From the NCBI GenBank assembly GCA_039621445.1, contig CP154956.1:3474730-3538729 (forward strand): a stretch of 64,000 nucleotides of DNA, read 5' to 3'. The notes under the pieces were generated by a model that saw only the letters and a program-made list of their open reading frames with translations, searched no databases and was not told the origin of the DNA. Every line of letters starts with the position of its first letter. Positions within the stretch are counted from its first letter, which is position 1. The stretch is from Euglena gracilis. Its lineage: Eukaryota > Euglenida > Euglenophyceae > Euglenales. The position numbers and the translations under genes are program-made. Positions 57,086-64,000 of this stretch are shown here, one piece after another.

Positions 57086-58150
57086 GTGAGGTAGGCTTGG
57101 ACACCAATTTTCCGAGGGGGGTGAATATGATGACGTCAATCTCACTGTGTGGACCGATAGGAGCACTCGGCACCAGGTTTCGGAAGGTCAAAAACATTAA
57201 AATTGGCTTTTCCCCTGGGGTTCGGCTCCGGGAAATGGCGAGAATCCACGAAAGGCGTGTAACCAGCAGTTCGAAAACCTGGAGCATTGCTCCCCAAAAT
57301 ATGTGCAAAAGAACACAAAAGCTTAGGTGCGAGCCACCTAAGTCCATTGTGCATCAGTCTCAAATATATTTGGGAATTTTTTTGAGCCTCCGTAACTGTT
57401 CCGAGTCCTTAACCCGAAAATAATAAAGACGACAAAGCCATTTGGAACGTCCTGCGGCAGCAACAATTTTGTTGCCGTGCTGACAGCAGAATGACCTTCT
57501 AACAGGTGTCGCTATAAAAAGAGCTCACAGGAGGAATGCCCATGCACTTGGAAGAAAGTTGCAACTGGCTGGGCCCATGGGAGCGGTCCCCTTCTGCTCA
57601 AACGACACCCAAAATCCGGACTGCTGTCCTGTTGTTCCATTGGTATGCAGTCGGCTTTTTCCTTTGGGATTGCAAATTATTGGTTTGTGAATTGTGATCA
57701 CCGCCATTCTGTGATTTGCTGTTGCTCTGCTTGCTTGGACCACTTTCCCCCTACAGCCACCATTTTGCAAGCCACAATCATTTGAATTGTTGTAAAATAC
57801 AACTTAAAATGAGAGATATAATAACCACACGCCTAAAATGTGTAGCTCCTCTGAAATATTGAAATACTGATCATTGGGTGAGTTTATTCCATTTCCCTTC
57901 AAAAGCTCTGTTGTGAGAAGAAGAAAAGTTGACGACGACGGATGGATCCTTGATTCGACTTTTGTGATCAATGAAATGAAAAGAATTCAGACAATACCTG
58001 TTGGTATTAATCCATACAACCACCTCAACGCCAATTATAAAAATACACAATAATGAATATTATGCCATTTTTGTGATTATTTTTGATATGTTCTGACTTA
58101 TTCAATGCCCCAAAGGTTAACAAAATGTGCATATCACTGAAATGGCTCAC

Positions 58151-58232
58151 CAGGGCACCACCCTCAGCTGCCACTGCCCTGAGAAGGGTCCGCACCGGCC
58201 CCGCGTAGTGGAACGCGCGCGGGGCGGAGACC
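58151..58232 (-). CDS. Gene D exon
   Basis: After GCCACCGGCAG, one base then VSAPRAFHYAGPVRTLLRAV, then AAEGGAL, 27 codons, with a textbook donor CTG|GTGAGC. The leading base completes an Ala codon with the GC left by the 58.8 kb exon. Helical, no family recognised. Confidence 0.5.
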
Positions 58233-61200
58233 CTGCCGGTGGCCGAGCAATCCGTGCTGCCCAACGCCCTTCAGAATGAAGCAGGATGCAGTTCAAATAA
58301 CTTTGCCGCAATCCTGTGCGGAGGGGGGTTTGCCAGGTCCTGTCGGGTGCCTGCCCACAGGGCAACACGTCCCCTACAGCGCTTGGACCCTCCTCCCCCT
58401 ACGGCGCTTGGACCCGGCCACGATTTTTAGGAAAGGCGGGGGGGGGCAACCTTGGGGCGCCAAATTTGCTACGTTTGGCGGGGCATGCACAACATGAGCC
58501 AAAAAGCTGAAAAGGGGGCCAAGGTTGCAAGTAGGCGGGGCGAGGCGCCCGGTGGGAGGTGCCTCTGAGCAGCCTGCCAGGTCGCATCAGCAGAACGAGG
58601 GGGATGGTTACCCCGCCGGCTCACACGCCACACCTCCCCCAGAGCTCGCATCGCAGTTGCAAGCGGCACAACTTGGCAGTTCTTGGCGGGTGGCCCGGCG
58701 TGGCCCGGCGGGTGAAAAGTGGCAGGTGGGCAACTGGGGGGGGGGGCCGGCAGATGCAGCGGCTCCAGCGGGAGGGTGTACGCCCGAGGCGGCCGCGCCA
58801 AGCGGGGGGCGGCAGCGGCGCGGGACGGGGCCCCGAGGCCGATGTACTGGTTCACGAGCACCGGGCGGCACGCGGGGGCATGGCTGGGGGGGGGGGGAGG
58901 GATCAGGGGTTTTTTTTAAGACCCGGAGGGGGGGGGGGGGGGGCTCCTCCCACCCACCCACAAAAAAAAATGGACGAAAAATCGCGAAAAGTGCTAAAAA
59001 TAGCACTTTTTCGGCGCCTTCGGCGCCGATCTCCTAAACCTAAACCCCCCCCCCCCCCTCCTCCCCAAATCTAAAATCCTATACAAAATCCTAAATCCTA
59101 TCCTACCTAAAATCCCTAAATCCTCCAACCCCCCCCCCCTCCGGGGGGACCCCCCGGGGGGGGGGGGGCTTGGCCGGACCCACCCACCCTCCCCCCCCGG
59201 GGTCCACGACTAAAAAAACCCCTGGGAGTGATGCAGTGTCCTCCAAACAGCGGCTTCCCAATGCGGAGAAGGAGCACAATTCTGGGACCGCGCAACATAT
59301 GAATAGCCAGAGGCTAAAACTTCAGGGCTGGCTGGGAAAAGGGTGCTCGAAACCTGCTCCGGCGAGAATGGGCCAAGCAGAGACCGATCCGGTCAGATTC
59401 CGGCCGAATCCGGCCCCTGAGGGGCAAACCATCAGCTCCTGCCCAACCAACCTTCGGGTCGTTTGAATGCTTTAATTCGTCGATTTGGGTTTTTTCAAAA
59501 AAAATTGACTTTTTTGAGTTTTTTTTTTTGAGTTTTTGCACCAGGGGCGTGACGCCCCAACGCGGGCGACTTCTTCTGTTCGTACTCTGCGGGGCCGATG
59601 ACGCCGCTATTGAGCAGGTTGGTGAGCTTCTCCAGTCCGGCGGTGAGCGAGTCCATGGCGCGGTGGGGGGGCACAGGGGGGCGTCCCTGCGCAGAGAGCA
59701 GCGTTGGCTTGGCGTGCAGCGTCGGGGTGGTGCTGTGTGTGTCCCAATTAGAGATTCTTTTGGACTCAGGGGGGGAGAGAGAGGTGGGCTGTCAGCCTTC
59801 CATTTGGAGGTCAAAAAAAGTTCCGGCACTTTGGGCAAAAAAAAAACAGAGGAAAGCCCCCATTCAGAGGGGCGTGTCCTGGCCCGACACCCGACGCCAA
59901 CTAACCAAGCACTTGGCCCAACAACCACCCCAAGCTATCAAAGAAATGCATGGGGTTTGTGTGAAATGAATGTGTGTGTGTGTGTGTGTGTGTGTGTGAG
60001 TGAGTGAGTGAGTGAGTGAGTGAGTGAGTGAGTGAGTGAGTGAGTGAGTGAGTGAGTGAGTGAGTGAGTGAGTGAGTGAGTGAGTGAGTGAGTGAGTGAG
60101 TGAGTGAGTGAGTGAGCGAGCGAGCGAGCGAGCGAGCGAGTGAGTGAGTGAGTGAGTGAGCGAGTGAGTGAGTGAGCGAGCGAGCGAGTGAGTGAGTGAG
60201 TGAGTGAGTGAGTGTGTGTGTGGTGTGCGTATGTGTGTGTGTGTATGCGTGCATGTGCGTGTATCCACAACAAGGGGCTGCAGCTGAGGCCTTTCCCGTG
60301 CACCACCTACCGCACGCGCAACCCCACGAGCCAAAGGGAGCCCACGGGGGGCCAGTAAGCACTCGACCCATCGCCCCAGCCCGATGCAAGCTTCTGTAGG
60401 TACCTTGCTGGGTCTGTTGAAGGAGGGGGGACGATGGGGCATTGTTTGGAAAATGCGAAATACGCTTGGCCATCCACCAAAAGGTTATTACCTCCCCTTT
60501 ATCCAATGACAACGGGTTCCCGTGTCTTAGATCCCTTTTGGGGATGAAAAGATTCTTTGTGACATCTGTCCTGGGTCTTTGTGTAGTTTTCTTTCAAGGG
60601 TGGTGACCCCAGACCCCTGCCAGCCCTAGCCAGAACCCAAAACCAACCCCCGGTGTGTATGCTGTGGTGTTATGGGGTATGCCATGGTCAGGCTCCCCAT
60701 AGCACAATCCTCCCTTCCCCACCTGTGGTGATGTGATGTATCATGTGAACCCGAACAAAAACTCCATCCCCAACCGGCAACCTCTGTCGAGTTCAGTTTC
60801 GATCCTTGCTCCTTGGATGGGGGGGGGGGATGAAGCAATTAGTCACCATTTTCCAAAAAGCAACGCATCTGTTGGTGCGCACCCAACGGGTGTCGCCCAG
60901 GGGCCACAACGCAGCGTTTCTTTGACGCAGAGGGGATTGGGGGGCAACGACTTGCGATTGGGGTGTTCCCTCTCACACTAAAAGGGCTTTGACTGAGTCA
61001 GTAGAAACAAAACACAACCACACTAACCCCCCCCCCCAGTTGCACCAAGAAGCTGTCTGTTTCTGGCCGGCGCTAACTTCGCTTTTGGCCAGTTTGTGTG
61101 GTGAGTGGCCACGGACCCCTTACACCAGTGCTCTTTGGTTGCTCCCCCTGGCTGGGTGAGCAACTCTGGTGTAGTTCCATGCTGTGGGGACATACACTCA

Positions 61201-63128
61201 CCTTGTGTGGTTGGTGTGGTCCCCGTGGATGGGTCTACACCCTTGCCTAACCTACCCCCCCCCGCGGGGAACTGTCACCTGGACGGTGGGTCGGACCCGG
61301 GGACCCTGATGGTTGTTTTCTGTATTGGCAATTTCTGGCGGGGGGGGGGGGTGTTGGAGAGGCCACAGCATCAGCAAAGGAGGGTGTGAAAGTGGCAGGG
61401 ATGGAGAGTGGCAAAGAGGCAGGGGGGCTACGAGACAGAGAGCTGAACACCCAGACCTAAAAGAGCAGAAACACCGCCCAGCAGCCTCGCCTCTCACCTA
61501 AACAGAAACGACCAATATACACGTAAAAAAATATACACACCAAATAAAATAAATACTTTGCAACGTATTGACAGGCAAAAAGACAGACAAAAAATGCAAA
61601 ATGCATGCGAATAAACACATGGATGCGTGCATGCACATGGATGTGTGTGTGTGTGTCTGTACATAACCATGCACCTATGTCTCTGTGTAAACATGCAACA
61701 CACACGCATTAACGGACAATACGGCAACACCGACACAGGCTTCGGGGTGCCCAGGCCGTCCCCCGGGTAGTGTGGGCCCCGCCCCTGGGCCGCAATGGCG
61801 GCCTGCAGCGCCCGCTCCTCCCGCTGCTGCTCCACGTTGAGCCTCGCCTGCTGGACCATCGCCCGCGTCTCCACCCGCAGCGCCTCGTCCCCGGCAGGCC
61901 CCCAGGTTGGTGGGGGGGGGGGTGGGGCCGCTGGCCAAGCAGTGGCATGGACACCATGAGCGATTTGTTGGCCGCGATTTTTTTTGCATAAAAGTTTGTT
62001 CGACGGAAATAAGATTTTTGGGCGATTTCAGCCGTGCCAGACACTGACAAATTCCAGGTATGTTCCGTTGACTCAGAGGGGTCAATGACACACCTTGCAA
62101 AAAAACACTGAAATTCAATGAAAAAATCCAGGTAATGCTCCGATGGGTGTCGAGGACATTGTGTGCTTGCGGGAAGTTCCCGAATTGCCTCTCTTTTTTC
62201 CTCGGGCAGGGAAGGGGGTGGTTCTGAAAGCGGCGGTGGCCGAGGGTTTGAAATCGCCAGAGAAAACATCGCACACACAAAAATTCAGGATTGGTCGTAG
62301 TTCAAGAACAGCCGAGACGGAAGGATCCCAAAAAAACTCAGGCACACCCCTTCAAGCCAGGGGGGACCCGAAATCTGCAAACAGATTTTTTTTTCTTCGA
62401 CAAAAACCGATAGGTGTCATCATTAAAATTCGATTGGGGGGGGCGGTTACACTCTAACCCAAATTATGTCCAGACATATCCTGCCATGTTTCATTTTGGA
62501 CCGAACGAAATGCATAGATCACACATTTAACACACAGTTTGCACAACTTTCCTGATATTATCAGTGTTTTCAGACGCAGATTTAAAATTACTTGTGAATC
62601 TTATTGCATTGACTGTAGCCTCAGGTTACATCAATAAAAACATTTGCTCTACGTTGAGGGACAGCCAAAATTAACATGGGGCATATTTTCTCAGTATTTT
62701 ACGCAAATAATTCAAAACTTTTGTGGTTCGATTTGCCGTTGGAGCTTGGGCATGGGAGATGGTAAACCTCAAGAAACCTCTGGGATGGCCAAGGAGCAAA
62801 GAACAAAGAAAACCAACCAAAAACAAAAATGCCTCAGAATCAACCGGAAATACCTCTCTTTGTGAACAGGCATTTCCGAGGCTGTCTTGTAGAGGGCATC
62901 TTCATTTGGGAGTCGACAGTATCATCTTTAACGTCGCTAATTCCTAGCACTTTATGATTGCCCCCGGTCCAAACACATCAACCCAGGTGGACGGCGGCCT
63001 GGGAAGCCCGGCACCGCTCCGCGTCGGCCGGGGAGCCGAGCCGCGGCGTGTCGCCGGACTGGAAGAGGAAGTCGACGCGGCGGCGGCGGTCCCACAGCAC
63101 CCCGTCGTTGGTCGGGAACTCGTCCGTC
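58151..63128 (-). CDS. Gene D span: unrecognised protein with SHOCT-like helix
   Basis: Six minus-strand exons. Phase is kept across 63.1-61.8-60.35 kb and across 59.6-58.8-58.2 kb; between 60.35 and 59.6 kb it is broken, so an exon is missing or two genes are present. Notable pieces are a charged coiled-coil-like helix (VETRAMVQQARLNVEQQREE), an aromatic segment (SAYWPPVGSLWLVGLRV) and LTAGLEKLTNLLNSGVIGPA-EYEQK. The last resembles SHOCT motifs (LxxLxxLhxxGhIxxxEFExxK), usually small oligomerisation helices. No enzyme domain was seen. The MDSL at 59656 could alternatively be a start codon. The gene may lead into the RRM exons at 55-45 kb. Confidence 0.45.
58782..58883 (-). CDS. Gene D exon, Ala/Pro/Arg linker
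   Basis: After CCCCCCAG, one base then HAPACRPVLVNQYIGLGAPS, then RAAAAPRLARPPR plus two bases, with donor GC|GTACAC. Phase agrees with both neighbours (59.6 and 58.2 kb). Low-complexity Ala/Pro/Arg sequence suggests a flexible linker. Confidence 0.45.
59571..59686 (-). CDS. Gene D exon, SHOCT-like helix
   Basis: After CTCTCTGCGCAG the frame reads GRPPVPPHRAMDSLTAGLEK, then LTNLLNSGVIGPAEYEQK plus two bases (AA|GTCGCC). LEKLTNLLNSGVIGPAEYEQKK has the spacing of SHOCT motifs. The leftover AA joins the first base of the 58.8 kb exon as Asn. Start phase 0 does not fit the two bases left by the 60.35 kb exon, so either an exon is missed or the ATG at 59656 starts a gene. Confidence 0.5.
59968..60230. 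repeat. (GTGA)n microsatellite with GCGA blocks
   Basis: About 230 bp of GAGT/GTGA, with GAGC blocks at 60115-60140 and 60175-60187. It lies just 3' of the 60.35 kb exon on the minus strand. Confidence 0.95.
60311..60393 (-). CDS. Gene D exon, aromatic segment
   Basis: After GGTACCTACAG the frame reads KLASGWGDGSSAYWPPVGSL, then WLVGLRV plus two bases, with an excellent donor CG|GTAGGT. Phase 0 at the start agrees with the previous exon. The Trp/Tyr-rich segment could be a beta hairpin or a short membrane-active stretch; no family was recognised. Confidence 0.55.
61039..61245. repeat. Dispersed ~210-bp repeat, copy 2
   Basis: Second copy of the 52.9 kb repeat (GTTGCACCAAGAAGCTGTCT ... GGATGGGTCTACACCCTTG). 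Confidence 0.7.
61737..61883 (-). CDS. Gene D exon, charged helix
   Basis: Exactly 49 codons between GGGGACGAG and CCT|GTGTCG. It reads ALRVETRAMVQQARLNVEQQ, then REERALQAAIAAQG, then a Gly/Pro-rich end (RGPHYPGDGLGTPKP). The first 34 residues form an Arg/Glu/Gln-rich amphipathic helix, possibly coiled coil. Phase is 0 at both ends and joins the next exon. Confidence 0.55.
62993..63128 (-). CDS. Gene D exon 1 in window
   Basis: After CCCTCCCCGCAG, one base then TDEFPTNDGVLWDRRRRVDF, then LFQSGDTPRLGSPADAERCR, then ASQAA, ending GCC|GTCCAC in phase 0. A later donor (CTGG|GTTGAT) is possible, and in-frame reading meets TGA at 62982. The strong polypyrimidine acceptor and high codon-3 GC support a real exon. 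Function unknown. Confidence 0.5.
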
Positions 63129-63432
63129 CTGCGGGGAGGGGCAGGCGCGTTGGGGGGGATAGGACGACCCTCGGGAAATTAGACACACGACCTGTCGGTG
63201 GGGAAAGCGTTTAGACTTGGAACAATTATACACCGGGGGTTTGTTGTTGTTGTTGCTGCTGCTGCCGCTGCTGTTGTTGCTGTTGTTGTTTTGTGCTTCA
63301 GACCCCCAGCCAGCCCAAATTTTCCAGCTTCTGAGCTGGACCCGGGGGAGGGGGGCTGCCTGAGCCCTGGGGTTCAAACTGGGGTGCCAATTCGAAACTG
63401 CAAAATGCCCAAAAAATGCCAATAATGCCATA

Positions 63433-63845
63433 CCCTCCCCCCCCCCTATGTCCAACGACCAGTAACCTCTGTCCTCCGACCGGGGGGGTGGTCGTTGGAC
63501 ATAGGGTAGTGACCGAAAAGGTGTCCTCCGACCGGGGGGGGTGGTCGTTGGGCAAGGGGTCAAAAAAAATGTTGGCGGGTAATCGGGACCCCACCCCCCA
63601 AAAAAGGTCAAATTTTCCCTTCCAGCGCTTTGCGCCGAAAATTTTGGGCAATTTTGACAAATTTTTGTCCAAAAAGTGCCAAAAATGGCATTTTGGCCAA
63701 TTTTTGACCAATTTGGGGCACAAAAATTTTCGGCCCGGCGCTTCTCGCCGGGACCAAAATTTTCGCCAAACCTCCAAAAAGGTGTCCTCTGACCGGGGGG
63801 GGTGGTCGTTGGACATAGGGGGGTCGTTGGACATAGGGGGGGGGG
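63433..63845. mobile_element. C/G-capped TA element (413 bp)
   Basis: Begins with a C-run then TATGTCCAACGACC and ends GGTCGTTGGACATA plus a G-run, between TA at 63431-63432 and 63846-63847. It contains repeated TGTCCTCCGACCGGGG blocks and two GC hairpins (63622 and 63734). Same architecture and nearly the same length as the 409-bp element but a different terminal sequence. A shorter, diverged relative lies at about 44.37-44.77 kb. Confidence 0.7.
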
Positions 63846-64000
63846 TAAGTCGATTTTTGATCCAAAATTTGCCCTGGCCAGCCAAATACAACCTGTTTGC
63901 CCCTTTTTATTGCCCATTCTCTACCCTCCAGCCACCCGCAAATTAAATAAAACTCAGGGGGGATGGGGGTCCAGGCTGCAAAAAGGCTGGAGGCTGGAAG

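Noticed and set aside
59864-60512. Thr-His-Ser-Leu frames
   Set aside because: Translation of the GTGA tetranucleotide repeat; only the 60311-60393 exon in a different frame looks real.

Overview
Kind of sequence. This is eukaryotic nuclear DNA, most likely from a protist or alga. No long open frame carries a protein. The coding signal sits in short GC-rich islands of about 35-175 bp, separated by 0.5-6 kb of sequence full of G/C homopolymers, microsatellites, minisatellites and small inverted-repeat elements. Almost every island I accept reads on the minus strand, starts after AG and ends before GT (or GC), and many neighbouring islands keep a common reading phase, as exons of intron-rich genes do. 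I cannot name the species. No rRNA, tRNA, CRISPR array or bacterial operon was seen.

Layout on the minus strand, from right to left. (1) 63.1-58.2 kb: exons of an unrecognised gene (D) with a charged helical exon and a segment resembling the SHOCT short helical motif. (2) 55.0-45.2 kb: exons of an RNA-binding protein (C). At least one RNA recognition motif is split over three exons (46.9, 45.8 and 45.2 kb), and parts of further RRMs lie at 51.1, 48.6 and 48.1 kb. Genes C and D may be one gene. (3) 33.5-29.98 kb, perhaps ending at 23.47 kb: gene B, a small secreted or membrane protein with a signal peptide, clustered cysteines (CxCxCC, CxxCT, YPCP) and one transmembrane helix. (4) 22.3-2.75 kb: gene A, a CorA/Alr/Mnr2-like magnesium transporter with a long N-terminal extension. 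Its membrane-spanning C-terminus and GMN motif are not visible and probably lie beyond the left edge.

Mobile and repeated DNA. Three copies of a ~340-bp hAT-like MITE (34.9, 45.9 and 52.4 kb) have CATACCATTGCTTA-type inverted ends and 8-bp target duplications. A 1,800-bp element (37.9-39.7 kb) with exact 20-bp inverted ends and an exact 8-bp duplication sits inside a ~715-bp satellite array (35.8-42.7 kb). A second class begins with C-runs, ends with G-runs and is flanked by TA; one insertion can be compared with two empty sites. A ~90-bp palindromic relative occurs twice. Members of both TSD classes carry the same internal hairpin (CCGGCGCC-TTC-GGCGCCGG type), and this is the most unusual pattern in the window. 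A large inverted repeat encloses 24.6-29.3 kb, and a 289-bp foldback element lies in an AT microsatellite at 20.6 kb.

How the genes relate. A, B, C and D all read leftward. The likely 3' end of B and the likely start of A are about 1.2 kb apart. I see no functional link between them. All exon limits are read by eye and need transcript support.
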